A stretch of 18,165 nt of DNA, taken from contig JBKCEW010000148.1 in NCBI GenBank assembly GCA_046304235.1, positions 1 through 18,165 of the forward strand, in the 5' to 3' direction. Position numbers and translations under genes: made by a program. Position 1 is the first letter of the stretch, and the number at the start of each line of letters is the position of its first letter. Shown one piece after another: positions 6,512 through 14,655 of this stretch. The notes under the pieces were generated by a model. The model saw nothing but the letters and a program-made list of their open reading frames with translations. It was not told the origin of the DNA and made no database searches. Source of the DNA: CANHVK01 sp046304235 (lineage in GTDB: Bacteria > Bacteroidota > Bacteroidia > Flavobacteriales_D > Crocinitomicaceae).

Positions 6512-8068
6512 ATGGAAAGAAGAAAATTTTTAAAAACGACAGGATTAGCTTCCTTATCTGTTCCTTTTTTATTTAAGAACAATACTTATGCTGCTGTTAC
6601 CGAAAAGCTATTTCGTATCGAAAAAAGTTTGGAAGACAGGGTATTAGTACTTATTCGATTAAATGGAGGAAACGATGGTTTACATACACTTATCCCATTG
6701 GATTATTATGCAAATTTGAATAAGCAGAGATCAAATATTATTTTACCAGAAAACAAATTAATTTCCATTACTCCAAAAAATGCTTTTCACCCCGTAATGA
6801 AAGGCATGGCTGATTTATTTCAAGAAGGAAAATTAGGAATCGTTCAAAATGTTGGTTATCCAGAGCAAAATCGATCTCATTTTCGCTCCATGGATATTTG
6901 GACAAGTGGTTCAACAGACATTGCAACTACCACAGGTTGGTTAGGTAGAAATTTAGAAATACAACATCCAGGTTTTCCAGAAGCCTATCCTGATGAAAAA
7001 CATCCAGATCCTTTTGCAATCAGTATGGGGTACGAAGTTTCTGCAACGTGCCAAGGGTTGGTTGCTAATTTTTCACATACAGTAAACAATCCCGCTACCT
7101 ATTTTTCTGCTACTACAGCTTCAGCGGTAAATGATGGAACCTATTATGGAGGACACATGGAGTTTTTAAGCACCATGATAGCTCAAACAAATAAATACGG
7201 AAAACGAATTTATGATTTGTCGAAAGATGTAAAGAATCTATCAACAAAATACGACCCTAAAAATGAATTAGCTACGCAGTTAAAATATGTAGCACAGATG
7301 ATTCAAAGTGGGTTAAAAACAAATATTTATATTGTAAATATAAATGGATTTGACAACCATGATTCGCAAGTGGAAACGAATGATGTAACTACGGGTAAAC
7401 ATGCTGATTTATTAAAATCATTATCGGATGCTATCGCTGCTTTTATGGACGACATTCAATTAATGGGCTTAGATAAACGGGTTGCTGGAATGACTTTTTC
7501 GGAGTTTGGTCGACAAATTGCATCGAATGCGAGTTTTGGAACGGATCATGGAGATGCAGCACCTTTGTTCTTATTTGGGTCATGTTTAAGTCAACCAATT
7601 TATGGTTCAAATCCTGTAATTTCAGATCAGATTATTGATCAGGCGGGTATTCCAATGGCGATTGATTTCAGGGATGTTTATGCTTCCATTTTAAAAGATT
7701 GGTTTCAAGTTCCAGCGGAAGACATTCAAAAAATGTTTAGTCACCAAATTAAATACCATTCATTGATGGGCGCTTGTACTACCTCTCTGAGTGAAGATCC
7801 ATTTGCAATTAATAAAACAGTGGTTTATCCAAATCCTGCTACAAATCATATGAATTTACGCATAAATACATTCAGAGAAAATGTACGTATATCTGTTATT
7901 TCAATGGAAGGTAAAGAGTTAATGGTTTCACATGAGGCAACTTTCGAAGAGCAACAACATACGCTCCAAATAGATATTCAAACATTGCCTATTGGGAATT
8001 ATGTATTGAGTATTCAGAAGCAATCTGGAAATGAAAGTATAACTTTCCAAAAAGTTAAAGAAAATTAA
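6512..8068 (+). CDS. DUF1501 family protein with Tat-like signal and T9SS sorting domain
   Basis: The 518-residue protein starts with MERRKFLKTTGLASLSVPFL, a good fit to a twin-arginine signal (RRxFLK) followed by a hydrophobic stretch and a likely cleavage near NTYA (residues 24-27). The body is DUF1501, an alkaline-phosphatase/sulfatase-superfamily-like fold: IRLNGGNDGLHTLIPLDYY, then SEFGRQIASN and GTDHGDAAPLFLFG. Residues about 434-518 are a type A T9SS sorting domain (VVYPNPATNH near the start, GNYVLSI near the end), which in Bacteroidota directs export across the outer membrane and surface attachment. It is the third gene of queG-DUF1800-DUF1501. A phosphatase- or sulfatase-like activity is possible but unproven. 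Confidence 0.93.
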   Translation: MERRKFLKTTGLASLSVPFLFKNNTYAAVTEKLFRIEKSLEDRVLVLIRLNGGNDGLHTLIPLDYYANLNKQRSNIILPENKLISITPKNAFHPVMKGMADLFQEGKLGIVQNVGYPEQNRSHFRSMDIWTSGSTDIATTTGWLGRNLEIQHPGFPEAYPDEKHPDPFAISMGYEVSATCQGLVANFSHTVNNPATYFSATTASAVNDGTYYGGHMEFLSTMIAQTNKYGKRIYDLSKDVKNLSTKYDPKNELATQLKYVAQMIQSGLKTNIYIVNINGFDNHDSQVETNDVTTGKHADLLKSLSDAIAAFMDDIQLMGLDKRVAGMTFSEFGRQIASNASFGTDHGDAAPLFLFGSCLSQPIYGSNPVISDQIIDQAGIPMAIDFRDVYASILKDWFQVPAEDIQKMFSHQIKYHSLMGACTTSLSEDPFAINKTVVYPNPATNHMNLRINTFRENVRISVISMEGKELMVSHEATFEEQQHTLQIDIQTLPIGNYVLSIQKQSGNESITFQKVKEN

Positions 8069-8103
8069 TAAAGATTGAGTTATCATTTTTATAAAATTTA
8101 AAT

Positions 8104-8159
8104 GGTCACCTCCCTTTATCCCTCCTCACTTCAACAAGCTCAGTGACCACAAGGAGGGA
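8104..8159. repeat. REP-like palindromic element
   Basis: The 56-base GC-rich patch stands out from its AT-rich surroundings. It has three pairings: GGTCAC (8104-8109) with GTGACC (8143-8148), TCCCTCCT (8119-8126) with AGGAGGGA (8152-8159), and CACT (8127-8130) with AGTG (8142-8145). The core CTTCAACAAGCTCAG at 8129-8143 differs by one base from CTTCGACAAGCTCAG, a sequence I recall as the core of REP-type repeats widespread in bacteria. The first two pairings cross, so they exclude each other or form a pseudoknot. It has no T tract on either strand, so it is not a standard terminator. Only one copy lies in this window. Confidence 0.65.
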
Positions 8160-8184
8160 AACAAAAAAACAAAAATAGTTATAG

Positions 8185-9924
8185 ATGAAATTATTACTTT
8201 CCTATTTAAAAAATTATAAATGGCTAGTTTTGTTAGCTTTACTTTTAGCAGCTATCAATCAAGTCTTTTCGTTACTCGATCCGTTGATTTTCAAACGTGT
8301 AGTAGATGAATATGCAACAAGTCCAAAAAAGTTTACCAAAGAAGAATATATCAAAGGAATTGGATTTTTGATTTTGCTATCAATGGGAGCTGCAATGATT
8401 TCTCGTATCGCAAAGAATTTCCAGGACTATTTTATGAATGTAATCACGCAAAAGTTGGGTGCTAAAATCTATTCGGATGGGTTAAAACATTCATTGGAAT
8501 TGCCTTATCAAGTTTTTGAAGACCAACGCAGTGGTGAAACATTAGGGAAACTTCAAAAAGTTAGAACAGATGTAGAAAAGCTCATCATTACCTTTGTTGG
8601 AATCCTATTCACCTCATTGGTTGGTATCATTTTCGTAATGGTTTACGCTATAAAAATTCACTGGTTAATTGCACCTGTTTATTTTGCTGCTGTACCATTA
8701 CTAGGTTTCATTAGTTCTGTTTTGAGCAAAAGGATTAAAGTTATTCAGAAAAAAATAGTGGGAGAAACAACATCTCTGGCTGGTTCAACGACAGAATCTT
8801 TACGAAATATAGAATTGGTAAAAAGTTTAGGTTTAGCAGATCAAGAAATTAATCGTTTGAATGAAACTACCCTAAAAATTTTAGGATTAGAATTAAAAAA
8901 GGTTAGGTACATAAGAAGCATCAGTTTTATTCAAGGAACATTTGTTAACTTTTTGCGAAGTAGTATCTTGTTCTTGTTGTTGTATTTGATTTTTGCAGAT
9001 AATATGACTTTGGGTGAATTGTTTTCTTTGCAGATTTATTCATTTTTCATATTTGGTCCATTGCAAGAATTAGGGAACATCATTAATATTTACCGAGAAG
9101 CAGAAGTATCTTTGGACAATTTTAAAGCAATTTTAGATACTCCTGTAGAGGAAAAACCGATAAATCCAGTTATACTTAATGGGATTGATAACTTAGCCTT
9201 TGAAAAAGTCTGTTTCCAGCATCAAACAGCGAAAAACAATGCAATCGAAGAAATTCAGTTTTCTGTAAAAAAAGGAGAAACGATTGCGTTTGTTGGTCCT
9301 TCTGGCGCAGGAAAAACTTCTCTTGTAAAATTACTTGTTGGCTTATATCAACCTCAATCTGGAGTGATTAACTACAATGGAATTTCAGGAAAAGAGATAG
9401 ATTTAGATCAGTTACGTTCACAAATTGGTTTTGTAACGCAAGATACCCAATTATTTTCTGGGTCAATCAAAGAAAATCTTTTGTTTTTAGCTCCGAAAGC
9501 AACTGATGATGAGATCTTAAAAGCTTTGGAAAAAGCAGCTTGTCAAAGTTTATTGGCGCGTGCTGAAAAAGGGATAGATACGGTGATTGGTGAAGGTGGG
9601 GTGAAAGTATCAGGAGGAGAAAAACAACGTTTATCGATAGCTCGAGCATTGTTGAGAAATCCATCGTTACTTGTTTTTGACGAGGCAACTTCTGCATTAG
9701 ATTCATTGACAGAAGAAGAAATCAGTAAAACCATTCGCGAATTATCAGCACAAGAAAGTCACATTACGATTTTAATTGCGCATCGTTTGAGTACTATTAT
9801 GCACGCAGATCGCATTTATGTACTTGAAAAAGGACGTATTGTAGAATCGGGTCAGCACCAAGATCTTATAAACGAAAAAGGATTGTATTTCGCTATGTGG
9901 AGACAACAGATAGGGGAGCGATAA
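8185..9924 (+). CDS. ABC exporter half-transporter (MsbA-like)
   Basis: The 579-residue protein fuses a six-helix transmembrane domain (about 12-310; hydrophobic stretches near 13-33, 58-75, 135-155, 160-180, 255-272 and 280-295) to an ATP-binding domain (about 335-575). Walker A is GPSGAGKT (371-378), the Q-loop Gln is 419, the signature is VSGGE (475-479), Walker B is LLVFDE (495-500) with the catalytic Glu, and the switch His is 533 in LIAHRLST. All catalytic residues are intact. Such homodimers flip lipids or export lipids, drugs or peptides at the inner membrane; the substrate cannot be told, and no peptidase domain or accessory gene is adjacent. The gene follows the REP-like element and is probably outside the DUF1501 operon. 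It ends 1 base from the radA stop on the opposite strand. Confidence 0.94.
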   Translation: MKLLLSYLKNYKWLVLLALLLAAINQVFSLLDPLIFKRVVDEYATSPKKFTKEEYIKGIGFLILLSMGAAMISRIAKNFQDYFMNVITQKLGAKIYSDGLKHSLELPYQVFEDQRSGETLGKLQKVRTDVEKLIITFVGILFTSLVGIIFVMVYAIKIHWLIAPVYFAAVPLLGFISSVLSKRIKVIQKKIVGETTSLAGSTTESLRNIELVKSLGLADQEINRLNETTLKILGLELKKVRYIRSISFIQGTFVNFLRSSILFLLLYLIFADNMTLGELFSLQIYSFFIFGPLQELGNIINIYREAEVSLDNFKAILDTPVEEKPINPVILNGIDNLAFEKVCFQHQTAKNNAIEEIQFSVKKGETIAFVGPSGAGKTSLVKLLVGLYQPQSGVINYNGISGKEIDLDQLRSQIGFVTQDTQLFSGSIKENLLFLAPKATDDEILKALEKAACQSLLARAEKGIDTVIGEGGVKVSGGEKQRLSIARALLRNPSLLVFDEATSALDSLTEEEISKTIRELSAQESHITILIAHRLSTIMHADRIYVLEKGRIVESGQHQDLINEKGLYFAMWRQQIGER

Positions 9925-9925
9925 T

Positions 9926-11290
9926 TTAAGCAAATAAAGCTTTCAACACTTCATCAATACGAGAGCACAAGACCAGTTCAATTTTATGGTTTTTCTGTGA
10001 AATTCCTTTGTTGAATGCAGAAATGATAATCTTATCAAATCCTAGTTTTTCGGCTTCAGAAATACGTTGTTCGATGCGATTAACAGGGCGAATTTCACCC
10101 GACAACCCAACTTCTGCTGAAAGACAAATGTTTTTAGGAACGGGTAAATCAGCATTGGAAGACAATACAGAGGCAACAACTGCTAAATCGATGGCTGGGT
10201 CATCCACACGAATACCTCCTGCGATATTCAAAAACACGTCTTTGGCACCAAGTTTAAATCCGCAGCGTTTTTCCATCACTGCCAACAACATATTCAAACG
10301 GCGTAAGTCAAAACCAGTCGAAGAACGTTGGGGAGTTCCATACGCAGCCGTACTTACCAAGGCTTGTACCTCGATCAACATCGGTCGTAAACCTTCTAAC
10401 GTTGAAGCAATGGAAATTCCACTTAATGAAGCATCGGTATTTGTGATTAACACTTCCGAAGGATTTTCTACTTGACGTAAACCAGAACCTAACATTTCGT
10501 AAATCCCCAATTCGTTGGTGCTTCCAAAACGATTTTTGATGGTGCGCAACAAACGATAGACGTGATTGCGGTCACCCTCGAATTGTAACACCACATCCAC
10601 CATATGTTCCAATACTTTTGGTCCTGCCAAAGCACCTTCTTTAGTAATGTGACCGATTAAAAATACAGGCACTTCTGTCTGTTTGGCGTAGCGTAATAAT
10701 TGAGCAGTACACTCACGCACTTGAGAAATACTTCCCGGTGAACTTTCTATGTGGGTACTAAATAAAGTTTGAATAGAATCAATGACTAACAATTGAGGTT
10801 TTACCTCTTCTGCTTGAAGGAAAATATTTTGCAGGTTTGTTTCGGTTAAGATAAAACATTGTTCGTTGTCCATTCCGATACGTTCTGCTCGCATTTTAAT
10901 TTGTTGTTCGCTCTCCTCACCCGACACATACAGCACACGTAAGTGTTTCTCCAACACTGCCAATTGAAGCATTAAGGTAGATTTTCCAATACCTGGTTCA
11001 CCCCCAAACAAAATCAACGAGCCAGGGACCAATCCATCACCTAACACACGGTTCAACTCGTTATCTTGTAAAGTGATACGCGTTTCAGTTTTACGTTCGA
11101 TTTGTTGTAATACTTGTGGTTTAGCAGATTTTCCACTACTTGTAGAAAACGCAACGACTTTGCTATCTGTTTCTCCCACGATTTCCTCCACAAATGTATT
11201 CCACTCACCACACGAAGGACACTTACCCAACCATTTAGCCGTTTGATGACCACACGATTGACAAAAAAATGCAGTTTTTATTTTCGCCAT
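9926..11290 (-). CDS. radA: DNA repair protein RadA (Sms)
   Basis: The 454-residue protein has the full RadA order. An N-terminal zinc finger (Cys10, Cys13, Cys24, Cys27) is followed by a RecA-like ATPase with Walker A GEPGIGKS (97-104) and Walker B LLVIDS (about 167-172). The diagnostic KNRFG motif is at 252-256, and a Lon-protease-like domain follows (about 285-450). RadA is a hexameric helicase-like ATPase that drives branch migration and helps process recombination intermediates. The start ATG at 11290 is set by the conserved MAKIKTAFFCQSCG. A near-perfect promoter lies 4 bases upstream, so the mRNA is probably leaderless. The codon choice is slightly GC-richer than its neighbours, as expected for a conserved housekeeping gene. 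Confidence 0.97.
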   Translation of the reverse strand: MAKIKTAFFCQSCGHQTAKWLGKCPSCGEWNTFVEEIVGETDSKVVAFSTSSGKSAKPQVLQQIERKTETRITLQDNELNRVLGDGLVPGSLILFGGEPGIGKSTLMLQLAVLEKHLRVLYVSGEESEQQIKMRAERIGMDNEQCFILTETNLQNIFLQAEEVKPQLLVIDSIQTLFSTHIESSPGSISQVRECTAQLLRYAKQTEVPVFLIGHITKEGALAGPKVLEHMVDVVLQFEGDRNHVYRLLRTIKNRFGSTNELGIYEMLGSGLRQVENPSEVLITNTDASLSGISIASTLEGLRPMLIEVQALVSTAAYGTPQRSSTGFDLRRLNMLLAVMEKRCGFKLGAKDVFLNIAGGIRVDDPAIDLAVVASVLSSNADLPVPKNICLSAEVGLSGEIRPVNRIEQRISEAEKLGFDKIIISAFNKGISQKNHKIELVLCSRIDEVLKALFA

Positions 11291-11294
11291 ACCT

Positions 11295-11325
11295 CAAAAG
11301 TAAGATAAAAGACTATTTGACAAAA
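11295..11325 (-). promoter_or_regulatory. radA promoter, full -33/-7 pair
   Basis: On the minus strand TTTTG (11325-11321), an 18-base spacer and TACTTTTG (11302-11295) match the Bacteroidota consensus TTTG-N(about 19)-TAnnTTTG. The element ends 4 bases before the radA ATG. Confidence 0.75.
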
Positions 11326-11380
11326 CAACAAAGTCTTAATTTTAGTACAATTTTAAATCTTCCATCTAATTCTAAAGTAA

Positions 11381-11388
11381 TACATTTG
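11381..11388 (+). promoter_or_regulatory. -7 promoter element for the class D beta-lactamase-like gene
   Basis: TACATTTG fits TAnnTTTG and lies 12 bases before the ATG at 11401. The -33 site is imperfect (CTTC ending at 11362, 18-base spacer). It diverges from the radA promoter within the same 110-base gap. Confidence 0.55.
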
Positions 11389-11400
11389 TAAAAAAATTGT

Positions 11401-12225
11401 ATGCGTTTGATTTTCTTTTTTATAAGTTTTTTAATAGGAATACATAGTTCCATTTCTCAAAAAACCATTGAACAAAATGAAAAGTTACATTTTTTACATA
11501 AATCGATGGGGGTGAAGAGTACGATCATCGTGTATAATCAACAGAAAAATAAGCTTATTACTAATGATACCTTAGCAATTAAGGATTCCGTTTCTCCAAA
11601 TAGTACCTTTTATTTGTTTGAAACCTTGATCGGATTGGAAAGTGGAAATATCAAAGATTCTACAGAGATATATCCATGGGATTTGCAACGTTATCCGAAT
11701 GATAATTGGAACCAAGATCAACATCTATCCATTGCTTTAAAATATCAAACCGAGTGGTATTTCAAGCAAGTTGCAAGAGCCATTGATACGAGTAAAATGC
11801 AAACATGGTTAAATCTAATTGGGTATGGAAATAGAGATATTTCAGGAGGAATAGATCAATTCTGGAAAAACAACAGCTTAAAAATAACCGTAAGACAGCA
11901 ATTCGATCTGTTCAAACGACTTTATTACTACAATCTTCCTTTTTCGTTTGAACATTTAAAGTTTATACGTAAAGCATTTAATGTAAATAGATTGGTTAAT
12001 AAAAATGTATATTCATTTAGGACAAAAGGCATGAATCAAGACAAACCAATGATTTGGTATTTGGGTTATGTTGAATTTTTAAATAATACTTATTTGGTTG
12101 TACATTGCGTTGAAATGAATTCACGAAAAAAGAACAAGTATTTCTCAACGATTCAATCAGAATTATTATTCTCAACCCTAAAAGAGTTAGGTATTGTAGA
12201 TGATGGAATGTGTGGGAAAATGTAA
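11401..12225 (+). CDS. Class D beta-lactamase-fold protein, probably catalytically inactive
   Basis: The 274-residue protein has an N-terminal signal peptide (about 1-20, MRLIFFFISFLIGI, cleavage near SIS-QK), with no lipobox Cys. The body follows the class D (OXA/BlaR-sensor) pattern: NSTF then LIGLESG, WNQDQ with a long helix, YGNRDISGG, FW, NSLKIT, and WYLGYVE. Only one of the four active-site motifs is fully kept. S-x-x-K is Ser68-Thr-Phe-Tyr71 (catalytic Lys replaced by Tyr), S-x-V is Gln116-Thr-Glu118, Y-G-N is intact at 142-144, and K-T-G is Arg207-Thr-Lys209. Hydrolysis or acylation of beta-lactams is therefore unlikely. The frame is intact and the fold well kept, arguing against a decaying pseudogene. 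It may act as a binding or sensing protein in the periplasm. It abuts the GT9 stop with no gap. Confidence 0.82.
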   Translation: MRLIFFFISFLIGIHSSISQKTIEQNEKLHFLHKSMGVKSTIIVYNQQKNKLITNDTLAIKDSVSPNSTFYLFETLIGLESGNIKDSTEIYPWDLQRYPNDNWNQDQHLSIALKYQTEWYFKQVARAIDTSKMQTWLNLIGYGNRDISGGIDQFWKNNSLKITVRQQFDLFKRLYYYNLPFSFEHLKFIRKAFNVNRLVNKNVYSFRTKGMNQDKPMIWYLGYVEFLNNTYLVVHCVEMNSRKKNKYFSTIQSELLFSTLKELGIVDDGMCGKM

Positions 12226-13197
12226 TTATTTGATTGCACTTCTTACAATAGCCTCAATATCCTGATTTTCCATGCACTTAAAGTGCTTTTTTGGACAAGC
12301 TGAGAATCCAATTTTTGAACAAGGTCTACAATTCAAATTAGTTACTTCGTGTATGCTAAACTCTTTTTTACGAGGCATATAAGGGTACATGCCAATAGCA
12401 GGGGTCGTATTTCCCCAAATACTAACTATTTGCTTTTCAAAGGCACTCGCTATGTGCATCAAACCAGTATCGTGCGTCATGATTGTTTTTGCTTGTTGAA
12501 CAATACTTGCCGATTGACCCAATGAAAATTTACCACAAGCATTTATTACATGTGTTAATTCAGCTCGTATTTCTTCTCCATTTTTAAAGTCTTCAGGTCC
12601 TCCAAGTAAGACAATAGGTAACGAAATTTTAGAACAAATTTCTTTGATTTTATGATTTGGTAATCTTTTTGTCCCAAATTGAGCACCAATGGCAAAAGCG
12701 ATATAATTATTTGGATCTAGGTCTAACCTTTGTTTTAAATCAATTACATCTTTAGAAGCTATGTAATAATCACAAGGCAGCAAATCATTAATCACTGAAA
12801 GTGATTTCACAGCTTCGAAATAACGGTCAACAATATGTATTTTAGGTAATCGGTTGATTTTAAATCGGACATATAACCACTTCTGAATATTTAACTTCGG
12901 AAAGCGATACGTTTTCACACCTAACTTTAATGATAAAGTTCTTGTCCTTATATTGTTATGTAAATCAATAATGTAATCGAAATCCAATAATTTTAACTTT
13001 GAAACAATTTCATTAGAGCTTTTTTCAATGGTGTGTAGATGATCAATGTATGGATTTTCAGACAGGATAGTTTGGAATTTTTGCTTGGTTAGATAATGAA
13101 TTTCTACATCAACCAACTGTTGTTTTAGGCATCGAATTACCGGAGTAGTTAATACAATATCACCAATAGAACTAAACCGAATAACAAGCAACTTCAT
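12226..13197 (-). CDS. Glycosyltransferase family 9 (heptosyltransferase-like)
   Basis: The 323-residue protein shows the GT9 two-domain Rossmann (GT-B) architecture. The N-terminal MKLLVIRFSSIGDIVLTTPV contains the SSIGD motif with the likely catalytic Asp13. The C-terminal domain has LLGGPED (197-203) and HDTGLMHIASA (242-252), the nucleotide-sugar binding site. Members move heptose or related sugars from ADP- or GDP-sugars onto lipopolysaccharide inner core or other cell-surface glycans at the inner-membrane face. The C-terminus carries four Cys (290, 293, 301, 308; NCRPC, ACP, KCM), a pattern I recall in Bacteroidota members. The acceptor cannot be inferred, as no other LPS gene is adjacent. 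The start ATG lies 4 bases after a -7 element. Confidence 0.9.
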   Translation of the reverse strand: MKLLVIRFSSIGDIVLTTPVIRCLKQQLVDVEIHYLTKQKFQTILSENPYIDHLHTIEKSSNEIVSKLKLLDFDYIIDLHNNIRTRTLSLKLGVKTYRFPKLNIQKWLYVRFKINRLPKIHIVDRYFEAVKSLSVINDLLPCDYYIASKDVIDLKQRLDLDPNNYIAFAIGAQFGTKRLPNHKIKEICSKISLPIVLLGGPEDFKNGEEIRAELTHVINACGKFSLGQSASIVQQAKTIMTHDTGLMHIASAFEKQIVSIWGNTTPAIGMYPYMPRKKEFSIHEVTNLNCRPCSKIGFSACPKKHFKCMENQDIEAIVRSAIK

Positions 13198-13201
13198 TCT
13201 T

Positions 13202-13209
13202 CAAAAATA
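13202..13209 (-). promoter_or_regulatory. -7 promoter element abutting the GT9 start codon
   Basis: TATTTTTG on the minus strand fits TAnnTTTG and ends 4 bases before the ATG at 13197. A TTTC lies 20 bases upstream in place of TTTG. Confidence 0.45.
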
Positions 13210-13270
13210 CAAATCTTCAAAATATCATGGAAATGTAATCTAAAATTAACCTCAAACCATAGAGAAAGAC

Positions 13271-13278
13271 TACTTTTG
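13271..13278 (+). promoter_or_regulatory. -7 promoter element for mgtE
   Basis: TACTTTTG fits TAnnTTTG 29 bases before the mgtE ATG. No convincing -33 element is seen. The leader would be only about 25 bases, leaving no room for a magnesium riboswitch. Confidence 0.45.
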
Positions 13279-13307
13279 CAACCGTACTTACGCTAAATTT
13301 AAGTTCT

Positions 13308-14654
13308 ATGCGTTTTGAGTTAACCAAAGATTTTTTAGAAAACATCCGTTTAGCTATTCAAACTAATGATTTAGAGTGGATTGATAAGAATGTGTTAGAA
13401 TTACACTACGTGGATATTGCTGGAATTTTGGATGAACTTCAAAATGAAGAAGCTAAATTCATTTATTTCCGTTTGGAAGAAGATGTTCAGGCTGATGTAT
13501 TGATGGAGCTTGAAGAAGAGGTACGTGACCGTTTCATTAAATCTCTTTCTACCAAAGAAATTGCTGAGCAATTAGAAAATTTAGATTCGGATGATGCCGC
13601 GGATATCTTGTATGAATTAAGTGATAACGAAATTCATGAGGTAATCTCTCAGATGGAGGATGATGAAGCTGCGGATGATATCGTAGACCTTCTAAATTAC
13701 GATGAGGATACTGCCGGTGGTTTGATGCAGAAAGAGTTTTTGCATGTAAATGTAGATTGGACAGTTGAGTATGCTCTCACAGAAATTCGTGAACAAGCGA
13801 AAGATGTGGAAAAGGTATACACTATTTATGTGGTCGATGATTATAATAAATTAATGGGTGTATTGTCATTAAAATCTCTATTCTTTTCAGAGCCCCATTT
13901 AATTATAAAAGAGTTATATCAAAGTAAAAATATTATTTCTGTTAAGGTAACTGAAGAACAAGAGGAGGTAATGCGTTTGTTTGATAAGTATGGTTTGGTT
14001 TCGATACCAGTATTAGATTATCAAAATAAATTGGTAGGTCGAATTACGATTGATGACGTAGTAGATATTATCCGAGAGGAAGCAGATAGGGATTTCCAAT
14101 TAGCCACAGGTATCTCTGAAAAAGTAGAAGATAACGCTTCTGTATTCAAAATTACACGTGCGCGTTTGCCTTGGTTAATTATTGGCATGTTGGGTGGTAC
14201 TTTAGGAGCAAAAGTAATTTCAAGTTTTGAGGGTAATATAAGTTTGGTTCCTGCTCTAGCTTTTTTCATTCCCATGATTACTGCAATGGGAGGGAATGTA
14301 GGCGTACAATCCTCGGCGATTGTAGTACAATCATTGGCAAAAGGAAATCAGTTCAAAAGTATTTTTTCTAAATTAGGTAAAGAACTTTTAGTTGGTTTAT
14401 TAAATGGATTGATTTGTTCTTCATTGATTTTTGGTATAGGAAGTGTTTTTGGTACGCTAAATTTGGGGTTAGTAGTTAGTATTTCTTTGTTTGTGGTCAT
14501 CATTTTTGCATCTGTTATGGGAACACTTATTCCATTAATTTTAGATAAATACGATATAGATCCCGCTTTAGCAACTGGGCCTTTTATAACCACCTTGAAT
14601 GATGTCCTAGGGTTGTTTATTTATTTCACAGTAGCCATGTTAATTTTTGCATAA
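13308..14654 (+). CDS. mgtE: Magnesium transporter MgtE
   Basis: The 448-residue protein has the standard MgtE order. A helical acidic N-domain (about 30-130; repeats rich in Asp/Glu such as DSDDAADILYELSD and DDEAADDIVDLL) precedes a tandem CBS pair (about 135-262). A five-helix pore domain follows (about 283-448), with FIPMITAMGGNVGVQSSAI and a final ATGPFITTLNDVLGLF helix. Asp432 in that last helix is the Mg2+-coordinating pore residue of the family. The cytosolic N and CBS domains bind Mg2+ and close the pore when internal Mg2+ is high, so gating is post-translational. The next gene starts 1 base after the stop and is co-transcribed. Confidence 0.96.
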   Translation: MRFELTKDFLENIRLAIQTNDLEWIDKNVLELHYVDIAGILDELQNEEAKFIYFRLEEDVQADVLMELEEEVRDRFIKSLSTKEIAEQLENLDSDDAADILYELSDNEIHEVISQMEDDEAADDIVDLLNYDEDTAGGLMQKEFLHVNVDWTVEYALTEIREQAKDVEKVYTIYVVDDYNKLMGVLSLKSLFFSEPHLIIKELYQSKNIISVKVTEEQEEVMRLFDKYGLVSIPVLDYQNKLVGRITIDDVVDIIREEADRDFQLATGISEKVEDNASVFKITRARLPWLIIGMLGGTLGAKVISSFEGNISLVPALAFFIPMITAMGGNVGVQSSAIVVQSLAKGNQFKSIFSKLGKELLVGLLNGLICSSLIFGIGSVFGTLNLGLVVSISLFVVIIFASVMGTLIPLILDKYDIDPALATGPFITTLNDVLGLFIYFTVAMLIFA

Positions 14655-14655
14655 T

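Noticed and set aside
10008..10475. 155-codon plus-strand frame antisense to radA
   Set aside because: radA is unambiguous on the other strand; the antisense protein has no recognisable domain and reflects the codon pattern of radA.
11401..12225. Functional OXA-type resistance gene
   Set aside because: The catalytic Lys and two other motifs are replaced, so resistance cannot be claimed from fold similarity.
13198..13307. Magnesium riboswitch upstream of mgtE
   Set aside because: The predicted leader is only about 25 bases and holds no extended base-paired structure.
14647..14655. TTG start giving the ArsC-like protein three extra residues
   Set aside because: It would overlap the end of mgtE, while the ATG at 14656 gives the standard family N-terminus directly before the first beta strand.
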